DNA from: CBDCYH01 sp965224105
GTDB lineage: Bacteria; Bacteroidota; Rhodothermia; Rhodothermales; JABDKH01
Assembly: GCA_965224105.1 (NCBI GenBank)
Contig: CBDCYH010000002.1
Location: 62,001-126,000, forward strand
Direction: 5' to 3'
DNA: 64,000 bases
Position 1 is the stretch's first letter. Every line of letters starts with the position of its first letter. The notes beneath the pieces were generated by a model that saw nothing but the letters and a program-made list of their open reading frames with translations, did not search any database and had not been told where the DNA came from. Positions 1-8,061 of this stretch are shown one piece after another. The translations under genes and the position numbers were made by a program.

Positions 1-906
1 ATCATCCATGGCGCCCGTGCCAACATCCCACGAGTCGATGTGCCCTCCCATGACGATCACTTCGTTGGGGAATTCCGAACCAATGATTTCCGCAACGACA
101 TTCCTTGACTCGGCGTCTGGCAGTGTCTCCGCACCCATTTCCAACCTCACTCTAACTTCTTGACCCCGATCCTGCATGCGCTGTAACATCATTGCGTCTT
201 CAACTGTCACGGCGGCGTGCGGTATCTGTCGGACGTCTTGGGCATACCGCATCGTTCCTGTGTGGGGCGTCGAGAGCGAAACTGGCCCAACGGATCTTAC
301 GAGGGATGCGATGGCACCATGTTCGGCCGCACGAACAGCTCCGTTTACGCGATACTGAACGGTTGGGCCGTAAGAGGTGAACGCTACGTTGTAGAGAACG
401 ATTTTGCCCGCCGCCTCGGCGCTTCGGGCGTTTAGCTCATCAAACGACTTTACAACCAGTACCTCCCCCTCTACTCCACCATCCGGCGTCCCGATGCTGC
501 CTCCAAGGCCGAGGATCTGAAGATCATCGACTCGCGGACTGACCAGCGTAAGCGACTCCTCGCCTCTTTTCCAGTTCGGAACCATAACTTTCTCTCCACG
601 AACGTTGTCGAGTCCGTCGCTTTCCATCTCGGCAAGGATCCAATCTATTGCCTGTTCCAGCCCTGCCGAACCACTTAGCCTGGGGCCGAAGGTGTCGGTC
701 ACATATGCTAGACGTTCAAACATGGAACTGTCGGCGAGTGCATGCTCGATCAACCGCGCGATGTCATCCTCTACCGATTGGGGCAGAAGCGTTGAATCCG
801 CCTCGAAAGTCGATGCTGTGGACGACGAATTGCTCGTGCCGAGGTCGGGTGTCGCGGTTGCGCAATTGATGGAGGCGAAAGCGATAATAAATGCGATAAG
901 TTTCAT
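1..906 (-). CDS. M28-family zinc carboxypeptidase (carboxypeptidase Q-like), 3' end outside window
   Basis: The reading frame opens at ATG 906 and runs off the window edge at base 1, so 302 N-terminal residues are visible. It begins with a short hydrophobic leader (MKLIAFIIAFASINC) that suggests export. A PA-like insert follows at about residues 150-220, and then the zinc-peptidase motif GGHIDSWDVGTGAMDD at the window edge, with the His and Asp metal ligands of M28 peptidases. Carboxypeptidase Q relatives are usually about 450-480 residues, so roughly a third is missing. The family releases residues from peptides in the periplasm or outside the cell. A broken glycosyltransferase remnant lies upstream on the same strand. 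The family call is strong; the substrate is unknown. Confidence 0.88.
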   Translation of the reverse strand, partial: MKLIAFIIAFASINCATATPDLGTSNSSSTASTFEADSTLLPQSVEDDIARLIEHALADSSMFERLAYVTDTFGPRLSGSAGLEQAIDWILAEMESDGLDNVRGEKVMVPNWKRGEESLTLVSPRVDDLQILGLGGSIGTPDGGVEGEVLVVKSFDELNARSAEAAGKIVLYNVAFTSYGPTVQYRVNGAVRAAEHGAIASLVRSVGPVSLSTPHTGTMRYAQDVRQIPHAAVTVEDAMMLQRMQDRGQEVRVRLEMGAETLPDAESRNVVAEIIGSEFPNEVIVMGGHIDSWDVGTGAMDD

Positions 907-955
907 TTTCCAACTGATGAGGTTTGGGACCAAGATAACACCCCGCGAGCGTCAA

Positions 956-1420
956 TTACATCCACCCGTCGATCGCCAGTTTTTGCAGAGCCCGCAAATC
1001 GGATTGACAAACTTGCTCAATTCTATTGCTCTCGTACTTGGCACTCCGCTCAGGGGTGTCGCCGGGCCCGAAAATTTTCCAACGGCCTCGCCCAGAGTCA
1101 GCGCCGTTGGGATCCAGAATTACGTGATCCTCTGTAAACGCGACAATGGGCGAAGTGCAATGCCCAATTCCCTGCCACCTCGCATCGAAGGTAGATCCCG
1201 CGACGGCTACAATCTGAAAGCGAGCAAACGCAGATGACACCTGCACTGGTACGACGACGTCTACCGAGTCACGCGACAGTAGCACAACCTCCATCTGATC
1301 TGCATTCGTTTGCCCGACCAGGCTATCGAGTGTCCAGCACACCGCTTCGTAGTCTGCCGCTGTATACAGAATAACAGCAGGTTTGGACTCGGGGCGGAGA
1401 TAAAGATCAACGACGGTAAT
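956..1420 (-). pseudogene. Glycosyltransferase family 2-like fragment lacking a normal start
   Basis: About 154 codons are open. The start of the frame reads like a GT2 N-terminus: a hydrophobic strand, then WTLDSLVGQT, then EVVLLSRD, and later the acidic stretch VAFTEDHVILDP where GT2 enzymes carry their metal-binding acidic motif. No ATG, GTG or TTG opens this frame before GTG 1342, which would remove the first strand. An ATG at 1424 sits just ahead but one base out of frame and stops after five codons. A one-base change at the start, or a rare ATT start at 1420, would explain this. After about residue 105 the resemblance to GT2 fades, and the fragment is shorter than a full domain (about 200 residues or more). 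I read it as a decayed gene; a sequencing error or a short divergent protein is possible. Confidence 0.45.
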
Positions 1421-1479
1421 TCATTTAAGAAAGCCAAATCGGTTATCTTGATCAGCGAATTTTATAACTGTATGGTTCC

Positions 1480-1995
1480 ATGGAAGAGCAAGTAAGTTCA
1501 ATTCCGACAACCGATATCCACGCGTTTCTGAATAATCTCGACGAGCGAATTGTCAAGGTGTGGAGGATTAAAGGCGCCCTGTTTTGTGGCTTTGTATTCT
1601 TGTCGATTGCTGTTTTCGAGGTGGTCTTCGCATTGGCGGGCAGGAGCATCCTGTTTCCTGGTTTTCTTACCCTCGCAGTCGCTGGACTTGGAATACTGGG
1701 TACACTGCTTATTCCAAGCCTGGCGTACCGTTATTGGAGTTACGAAATGGGCACACAGGAGCTGCTGTTGCAGAGGGGGATCATCAACCATGTAAGAACA
1801 GTCGTTCCGCTAAGACGAGTTCAGCATCTTGACGTCAGTCAGGACATCATCGAGAAGGAATTCGAACTGGGAAAACTCATTGTTCATACCGCCGGATCGC
1901 GGTCGGAAGATGTAGTCCTCCCGGGTTTAGGGATTCAGGTCGCGGAGCGATTGCGTGACGAGCTGAAGAATTATATCCGCGAGGATACACTGTAG
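1480..1995 (+). CDS. YdbS-like bacterial PH-domain membrane protein
   Basis: A 171-residue protein. Two hydrophobic segments lie at about residues 32-54 and 57-85, followed by a bPH2 domain (DUF304 family) with the typical strand SYEMGTQELLLQRGII and the conserved VPLRRVQHLDV core. It lies two bases ahead of a larger protein with three such domains. This is the paired arrangement known as YdbS/YdbT in Bacillus, where the pair has been linked to resistance to some antimicrobial compounds. The molecular activity is not established. The start is the ATG at 1480 (MEEQVSS); no clear ribosome binding site is seen. Confidence 0.85.
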   Translation: MEEQVSSIPTTDIHAFLNNLDERIVKVWRIKGALFCGFVFLSIAVFEVVFALAGRSILFPGFLTLAVAGLGILGTLLIPSLAYRYWSYEMGTQELLLQRGIINHVRTVVPLRRVQHLDVSQDIIEKEFELGKLIVHTAGSRSEDVVLPGLGIQVAERLRDELKNYIREDTL

Positions 1996-1997
1996 GC

Positions 1998-3569
1998 ATG
2001 GCGGAGATAGATCGAAATATAGAGTCGGAGCTCGGCGGCGGATCGAGACTCCACCCGATGACCGTGTTGCATAGGTTTATCACCAGCGCACCGGGTTTCC
2101 TGCTTATCGTCTTAGCGGCAATGAATTCCCAGGACTGGATGCCCTGGCTATCTCTTTACATGGCGATAGGCCTGGGTGTTGCGACCTTACCCCCCATCAT
2201 CCTGCGCTACGAACGATTTCGCTACTGGATTACTGACGAGGAGCTGATCATCCGGTCGGGGGTCCTGAAAACGCAAAATAGAAGTATCCCGATAGAGCGG
2301 ATCCAGAATGTTGAAATTGTCCAGCGACTTTTGTCGCGGATTTTTTCGACGGCGCGCGTCAATGTGGTGACCGCGGGATCGGCGGGGACCGAAGGTGTAC
2401 TGGAATATGTGTCGCTGATTGAGGCGGAGCGTATTCGCGCAACCATCCGCGAGAAACAAAAGGAGCTCGCGACTGCTACACGCCTGGAGAGTCCTGCATC
2501 GCCACTGGTGCAATCTGAAGGACCGGCGCCCACTCTGGAGGCCGAGCATCTGCAACGACTCCAGCCCTCCTTCACCATGCCGCTGCAGAAGGTCCTGCTG
2601 TCGGGTGCTTTCAAATTCTCACTCCTCTATATCGCAGTATTCTTTTCAACCCTCCAATTTATTTCGCCGGATCCGGAGGTCCTTATGGAGCGGGTTCTGG
2701 ATCGCTGGGGCCCGACCGTACAACCCATCATCGACACATTCACCAATCATATTTTCCTTGGCATATCCCTGGCCCTGGTTGTCGCGGCACTGATGTCCTG
2801 GGTTAGTGGGATTGCGGTCAATCTGAACAAACTGTACAACTTCAAACTCTGGCTAACGGGCGGAAAAATCGAGAAAGTCGCCGGTCTCCTTACCCGCCGC
2901 GAAGGGACCATCCCATTGAGGAAGATCCAGGCCGCGATATTGCGGACGAACCCGGCGATGAGATTCTTCAATTATTGGGCCCTGGAAGTGCAAACCATCG
3001 GACTGGACGTCTCCGAAGCCGGAAACAAATCGGTAATCCCGTTTGCAAAACTCGATACTATCCAATCGCTGATCCCGGAGATATTTCCGGTTCCTCTTAC
3101 ACCACGGTTCAACCGCGTATCAAAGTTGACCATCCGACGAATATTTTTTAGGTCCTCGTTCCTGTTGTTTCTGATTACCATCCCCGCCTACTTTGCTTTC
3201 CGGCCACTCGGCTTCCTACTCTTTCTCGTCCTTCCGATTCTTGGTTATGCGATCCTTCACTACCGATACCATGGATACTACTTTGATGGTGAATTCCTGG
3301 GTATCAGGCGCGGAGTCGTTACGCATACACAATGGACGATCCCCATCAAGAACGTGCACGTGTTTTACAGTCGCGCCAGTTTTTTTCAGCGCAGACTCAA
3401 TCTTAAATCAATTGTCATCGATTCTGCTGGCGCCGGAGCAATAAGACATCCCGTCATTATTGACTTGCATGCACCAGTCGCCGACCGCCTCCTGCAGGAC
3501 CTCTACAACGCCTTCCAATTCGCGCATCACGAGAGTTCCGGTTCACGCAATGTGCAGAGCCCGAGATAA
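1998..3569 (+). CDS. YdbT-like protein with three bacterial PH (bPH2) domains
   Basis: A 523-residue integral membrane protein. Hydrophobic segments near residues 24-70, 205-270 and 385-420 alternate with three bPH2 domains at about 73-145, 283-355 and 420-500. Each has the same signature: an aromatic strand (YWITDEELIIR, LWLTGGKIEK, YYFDGEFLGIR), a basic GV/GLL turn, and an IP-I/L-xx-I-Q/N core. It sits two bases downstream of the smaller YdbS-like gene, so the two are almost certainly co-translated and probably form one membrane complex. The last 43 bases overlap convergently with the YaaW-like gene on the other strand. The family assignment is firm; the function is not known. Confidence 0.87.
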   Translation: MAEIDRNIESELGGGSRLHPMTVLHRFITSAPGFLLIVLAAMNSQDWMPWLSLYMAIGLGVATLPPIILRYERFRYWITDEELIIRSGVLKTQNRSIPIERIQNVEIVQRLLSRIFSTARVNVVTAGSAGTEGVLEYVSLIEAERIRATIREKQKELATATRLESPASPLVQSEGPAPTLEAEHLQRLQPSFTMPLQKVLLSGAFKFSLLYIAVFFSTLQFISPDPEVLMERVLDRWGPTVQPIIDTFTNHIFLGISLALVVAALMSWVSGIAVNLNKLYNFKLWLTGGKIEKVAGLLTRREGTIPLRKIQAAILRTNPAMRFFNYWALEVQTIGLDVSEAGNKSVIPFAKLDTIQSLIPEIFPVPLTPRFNRVSKLTIRRIFFRSSFLLFLITIPAYFAFRPLGFLLFLVLPILGYAILHYRYHGYYFDGEFLGIRRGVVTHTQWTIPIKNVHVFYSRASFFQRRLNLKSIVIDSAGAGAIRHPVIIDLHAPVADRLLQDLYNAFQFAHHESSGSRNVQSPR

Positions 3570-4264
3570 AGAACGACCGGCACTGTCTTTCTTGCGGCCG
3601 GGCCTTGAAGATCGAGTGTCGTCCACCCAATAGAAAACGTCCATGCAATCGGTCCGACCCACGCGAGCCACCAGGGAAACTTCCCGGCGATAAACGAGAA
3701 TAGTTTTTTGGCGAGTTGCGATCCGAGAAACTTGGCGATGGTACCAAAGATAATCTTCTTGATCAGCCCGTCAACTACCACGGTGCTGAACGTTTGAATT
3801 AACACGGGGATGGCAAAGACGCCCGCTGATTTGGCAACGAACGATGTTGCGCGGTCTCGATCAACACCGAGGTCTGCCAACATATTTATCTGCTCATCCT
3901 CGGAGAGCGACGCAAATTGACTGGATGTGTATTCGGTCACCAGCATGCGCAGGAGCTCGGCGTCTGTTGCAACTCGCGGCAGTCGAACTTTGAGCAGTTT
4001 GGCTACATCCCGAATGATCACCCGGAAAGGCACACCTGGCTCGCGCCCCGTCAACTTCCTGAACCCATAAGCCAGGTCACTGCTTCCCAGATAGCGGATC
4101 TCCTCGTCCAGCAGCGCTACCAGCTCATCTCTCGATTCAGGATTTTCTACATCCTGGGACAGGCGATTGAGAAGCCGGTCGTCGGTCAGATTAATTGGAC
4201 TCTGAATGGCACCTGCAATGAACTGCAAATCGGCGTTCTCAAGCTGCGAGAGTAAAGTGACCAT
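3527..4264 (-). CDS. YaaW/UPF0174-like protein (DUF3944 relatives)
   Basis: A 245-residue protein when started at ATG 4264 (MVTLLSQLENADLQF). An upstream in-frame start at 4366 would run into malQ and reads as non-coding. The order of features matches E. coli YaaW: an N-terminal 'less than half loaded' helical domain, the LGSSDLAYGFRKLTGREPG region resembling YaaW's GGDSIANKLRGHGK, a central FRVIIRDVAKLLKV segment, and a C-terminal hydrophobic region ending in VPVVLYLGLCTLR. YaaW itself has no established biochemical function. The gene is divergent from malQ with a gap of about 50 bases and overlaps the end of the YdbT-like gene tail to tail. Confidence 0.65.
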   Translation of the reverse strand: MVTLLSQLENADLQFIAGAIQSPINLTDDRLLNRLSQDVENPESRDELVALLDEEIRYLGSSDLAYGFRKLTGREPGVPFRVIIRDVAKLLKVRLPRVATDAELLRMLVTEYTSSQFASLSEDEQINMLADLGVDRDRATSFVAKSAGVFAIPVLIQTFSTVVVDGLIKKIIFGTIAKFLGSQLAKKLFSFIAGKFPWWLAWVGPIAWTFSIGWTTLDLQGPAARKTVPVVLYLGLCTLREPELS

Positions 4265-4312
4265 CCAATCCTGACTGTTGCATTTTGTATGTTGGTACGG
4301 TTGTCCGACCCA

Positions 4313-5857
4313 ATGGTTACGAGCTTGATCGATTTGAATCACCGGCGTTCCGGCGTCCTTTTGCACATATCATCGTTACCGTCCAGGTACGGAATAGGAG
4401 ATTTGGGGCCGAACGCACACTCCTTTGTCTCGCGGCTTGCGGAAGCCAATCAGCGACTCTGGCAGGTACTGCCTCTGGTGCCACTCGGTTACGGCTATTC
4501 CCCTTACCAATCACCGTCAACCTTTGCCGGCAACTCGCTATTCATAAGTCCGGCTCTGCTGTATGAGGCAGGATTGGTCGATGATGTGGATCTAGCCCGA
4601 GCTGAGGTCCCTGATTCGAATTATGTTTCGTTCGAGGAGGTAGCACGAAAGAAAGAGCAACTTTTTGAAATCGCTTGGCGGAATTTCAAAGTTGGTTCTT
4701 TCGACGAACTATCTTTATCGTTCGCAGAGTTTCAGGAACGAAACGACTTTTGGCTTGCCGATTATTCCCTGTTTGCAGCCATCAAGGAATCACAAGAGTT
4801 GCGGCCGTGGTATGAATGGCCGGTACCATTGGCCAACAAAGAACCCGCGGCAGTCTTCGCCTTCAAAGAATCTGCGGGAGAACGGATCGAGTATCATCAA
4901 TTTGTCCAGTTCCTCTTCTTTCGACAATGGAATCAACTGCACCAACACGCCCGGGCAAACAACGTCGGGATAATCGGCGACGTACCCATCTACGTAGCGC
5001 ACGACAGCGCGGACGTTTGGTCCAACCGGCACCTGTTCTTCCTGGATGACGACGGGAAGTGCACTGTAGTAGCGGGTGTGCCGCCGGACTACTTCAGCGA
5101 AACAGGACAGCGCTGGGGTAATCCCCTTTACCGGTGGGATGTACATGCCAGTGATGGCTATGAGTGGTGGGTGCAACGATTCCGGGCAATCCTGAATATT
5201 GTTGATGGAATTCGAATCGACCACTTCCGTGGATTTGAAGCGTACTGGGAAATACCGGGAGACCAACCGACGGCAGTAAACGGACAGTGGGTCCCAGGTC
5301 CTCGTTATCAACTCTTCGATACTATTGAACGGAGGCTCGGGAAACTTCCGATTATCGCGGAGGACCTTGGAGTGATAACGCAGGGTGTCGTTGATCTTAT
5401 CGAGCGGTACAACTTTCCCGGTATGGCGATTTTGCAATTCGGGTTTGATTCTGGTCCTGCTGCCAAATTCCTGCCGCACAACTACAACCGAAATCTCGTG
5501 GCATACACGGGGACCCATGACAACGACTCGGTACTCGGTTGGTATTACAACATGAACAGCACCCAATCGGTTGAGGTGGAAGAAAGGGCGAGGGACTTTG
5601 CACGCCGCTACCTTGCAATCGATCTCTTCGAGGAAGGACAGGTGCACTGGTCGTTTATCCGGGCGATATTGCAATCGCCGGCAAATCTGGCCATTATCCC
5701 GATGCAGGATTTGCTCGGCCTGGGCTCGGAATCAAGGATGAATACACCGGGAACGGATACGGGCAACTGGGTCTGGCGACTTAACCAGGGGCAGTTTGAA
5801 ACTCTTAAACTAGACACCCTTGCAGAATTGACGTACCTGTTCAATAGGGCCTGGTGA
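4313..5857 (+). CDS. malQ: 4-alpha-glucanotransferase (amylomaltase, GH77)
   Basis: Transfers segments of alpha-1,4-glucans between malto-oligosaccharides in the cytoplasm. The 514-residue product has the full GH77 catalytic set: nucleophile Asp303 in GIRIDHFRG, acid/base Glu350 in PIIAEDLG, and transition-state Asp403 in TGTHDND. The N-terminal SGVLLHISSLPSRYGIGDLG and the GYSPYQSPSTFAGNSLFISP stretch are typical of bacterial MalQ. I chose ATG 4313 because it leaves a short divergent promoter region to the YaaW-like gene; an in-frame codon at 4289 would add eight residues. glgX lies just downstream on the opposite strand and glgB beyond it, so the gene belongs to a glycogen/maltodextrin cluster. 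Length is normal for the family. Confidence 0.95.
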   Translation: MVTSLIDLNHRRSGVLLHISSLPSRYGIGDLGPNAHSFVSRLAEANQRLWQVLPLVPLGYGYSPYQSPSTFAGNSLFISPALLYEAGLVDDVDLARAEVPDSNYVSFEEVARKKEQLFEIAWRNFKVGSFDELSLSFAEFQERNDFWLADYSLFAAIKESQELRPWYEWPVPLANKEPAAVFAFKESAGERIEYHQFVQFLFFRQWNQLHQHARANNVGIIGDVPIYVAHDSADVWSNRHLFFLDDDGKCTVVAGVPPDYFSETGQRWGNPLYRWDVHASDGYEWWVQRFRAILNIVDGIRIDHFRGFEAYWEIPGDQPTAVNGQWVPGPRYQLFDTIERRLGKLPIIAEDLGVITQGVVDLIERYNFPGMAILQFGFDSGPAAKFLPHNYNRNLVAYTGTHDNDSVLGWYYNMNSTQSVEVEERARDFARRYLAIDLFEEGQVHWSFIRAILQSPANLAIIPMQDLLGLGSESRMNTPGTDTGNWVWRLNQGQFETLKLDTLAELTYLFNRAW

Positions 5858-5868
5858 CCCATTGCACC

Positions 5869-8013
5869 CTATTGTGTTACAGTTTCCAGTACGGTCAATG
5901 CGTGTGGGTGAACCTCAACACTCTCACCAACATCGAGAGTAAGTTTCGCAGGGTCTGGGACAGCGTCCTGCACGAACTGCCACGGCCCGGCTTGCGCGAC
6001 GAGATCCGTGGGTAACTTGAACAATACCGGTTCGTCGATCGGGTTGAACAGGATGAGGTGCGTAGCATCCTTAATAACGTCTCCCCTGAAATCCAGATCA
6101 AAAATCTTGTCCCCTCGCAGCAACATCCCGAATGCCCTCAGCTCGTGCCAATCGTGCATGTTCAGCTCCCTACCGTCCGGATGCCACCAACTCACATCTC
6201 GCACCCCATCCGAGTCGGGCATCCCACTCAGGAACCTGTGTCTTCTGAAATTCGGATGTTTCTTTCGAAATGCGACCACTTGCTTGACGAACTCCAGGAA
6301 AACCTCCTGCTGTTCATTCAAATCCCAGTGATACCACGCAACCTCGTTATCCTGGCAATAAGAATTGTTGTTGCCATTTTTCGTTCGACCCAGCTCGTCA
6401 CCCCCGAGTAGCATTGGCACGCCTTGCGAAAGCAGCAGTGTACTGACCAGAGCCCTCTTCATCATTTCGCGCTGCTGGTTGATGTGGGGATCATCTGTGT
6501 GGCCCTCGACACCGAAGTTGCGACTGTAATTGGGTTCATGACCGTCGCGATTATCCTCCAGGTTTGCCAGGTTGTGCTTGTGCTCAAAGCTCACCAGATC
6601 CTGCAAGGTGAAGCCGTCGTGCGCAGTCACAAAATTGATCGAGGCAAACGGCTTTCGTCCAGACAAACCGTAAAGATCACTGGATCCAGAAATTCGTGAA
6701 GCAAACTCACCACCAACCCGGTCACCCTTCCAAAATCTGCGAACTGCGTCGCGATACTTTCCATTCCACTCCGCCCACTGCCACGGAAATGATCCAACCT
6801 GGTAGCCATCCGGACCAACATCCCAGGGTTCTGCGATTAGCTTAACTTGACTCAGCACAGGATCTTGTTGCACAACTTTGAAGAACGCAGACAACATATT
6901 TATCTCAAAAAGATCACGTGCGAGTGTCGAGGCAAGGTCAAATCGAAATCCATCCACGTGCATCTCCTGGACCCAATACCGTAGACTATCCATTATGAGT
7001 TGCAGGACATGCGGATTACCGGCATCCAGCGTATTGCCAGTCCCCGTGTAATCAACCAGAACTCTCGGGCTGTCCGGATTCTCCTTGTAGTACGCCCGGT
7101 TGTCTATCCCACGGAAAGAAAGTGTGGGCCCAAACCGATTGCCTTCACCCGTATGATTGTAGACCACGTCGATGATAACCTCGAGTCCGGCTGCGTGCAG
7201 GGCTCGAACCATCCGTTTGAACTCCCTGACTGCGTCAATCGAATCGCCAGCTGCATAGGATGGCTCGGGGGCAAAGTAATTTAACGGGTTGTAACCCCAG
7301 TAGTTGTGTAATCCGTTTTCAACCAGACGCTTGTCGTCGACCTTGGCAGATACCGGAAGCAACTGTACGGTAGTCACACCCAGAGTTTTTAGATGATGGA
7401 TGATTGGGTCAGACGAGAGACCCATGTATGTCCCACGGAGTTCTTCCTGCACTTCCGGATGCAATTGGCTTATCCCTTTGAGGTGGGTTTCGTAAATGAC
7501 CGTGTCCTCCCACGGTATTCTGGGTGAGACATCTGGCCCCCAGTTAAAACTGTTGTCAATAACTGCGCCGAGCGGAGCGAACGGTGCACTATCCGAATCG
7601 GAAAAAGACAGGTCCATGTCCGGATGCTCGAGCTCATACGAAAACAAGGAGTCGTCCCATTGCATCGTTCTCCCTATTGCGGTTGCGTAGGGGTCGAGGA
7701 GCACCTTGTATGGATTGAATCGATGTCCGTTGTTCGGGTCATACGGACCGTGCACTCGATACCCGTAGAGTTGGCCGGGACTTACGTTGGTGAGATAACC
7801 GTGCCAGATCGGTCCGGTTCGCTCGGTAAGTACAATAGATTCCGCGGGCGCCGTGTCTTTCACATCATCAAAAAGAACCAACTCCATCAACTCGGAGTGC
7901 GGCGAGTAGATGGCGAAGTTTGCTCCAAGTCCGTCCCAGGTTGCGCCAAGTGGATACGGCTTGCCAGGCCTGAGTCTGTTTCTATTACCGTAATCTGCCC
8001 CTTCGTCTATCAT
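5869..8013 (-). CDS. glgX: Glycogen debranching enzyme GlgX (GH13, isoamylase type)
   Basis: Hydrolyses alpha-1,6 branches of glycogen, or of phosphorylase-trimmed limit dextrin. The 714-residue protein opens with a CBM48-like module (PLGATWDGLGANFAIYSPHSELMELVLFDD split over residues 20-50), followed by a GH13 barrel. The nucleophile is Asp359 in DGFRFDLAS, the acid/base is Glu395 in LIAEPWDVG, and the third acidic residue lies in VTAHDGFT. Length and motifs are standard for GlgX/TreX. It converges on malQ with an 11-base gap and is divergent from glgB with a spacer of 48 bases, so glgX and glgB probably share a regulatory region. Confidence 0.95.
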   Translation of the reverse strand: MIDEGADYGNRNRLRPGKPYPLGATWDGLGANFAIYSPHSELMELVLFDDVKDTAPAESIVLTERTGPIWHGYLTNVSPGQLYGYRVHGPYDPNNGHRFNPYKVLLDPYATAIGRTMQWDDSLFSYELEHPDMDLSFSDSDSAPFAPLGAVIDNSFNWGPDVSPRIPWEDTVIYETHLKGISQLHPEVQEELRGTYMGLSSDPIIHHLKTLGVTTVQLLPVSAKVDDKRLVENGLHNYWGYNPLNYFAPEPSYAAGDSIDAVREFKRMVRALHAAGLEVIIDVVYNHTGEGNRFGPTLSFRGIDNRAYYKENPDSPRVLVDYTGTGNTLDAGNPHVLQLIMDSLRYWVQEMHVDGFRFDLASTLARDLFEINMLSAFFKVVQQDPVLSQVKLIAEPWDVGPDGYQVGSFPWQWAEWNGKYRDAVRRFWKGDRVGGEFASRISGSSDLYGLSGRKPFASINFVTAHDGFTLQDLVSFEHKHNLANLEDNRDGHEPNYSRNFGVEGHTDDPHINQQREMMKRALVSTLLLSQGVPMLLGGDELGRTKNGNNNSYCQDNEVAWYHWDLNEQQEVFLEFVKQVVAFRKKHPNFRRHRFLSGMPDSDGVRDVSWWHPDGRELNMHDWHELRAFGMLLRGDKIFDLDFRGDVIKDATHLILFNPIDEPVLFKLPTDLVAQAGPWQFVQDAVPDPAKLTLDVGESVEVHPHALTVLETVTQ

Positions 8014-8061
8014 AGAATTAAAAGCACTATCTTCACGCCTGAAAAAGCAGGACTAGTTTAC

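Noticed and set aside
605..1237. A 210-codon plus-strand open frame over the peptidase start
   Set aside because: It is antisense to the well-supported M28 peptidase and the GT2 remnant, and its sequence is low-complexity in a way typical of shadow frames.
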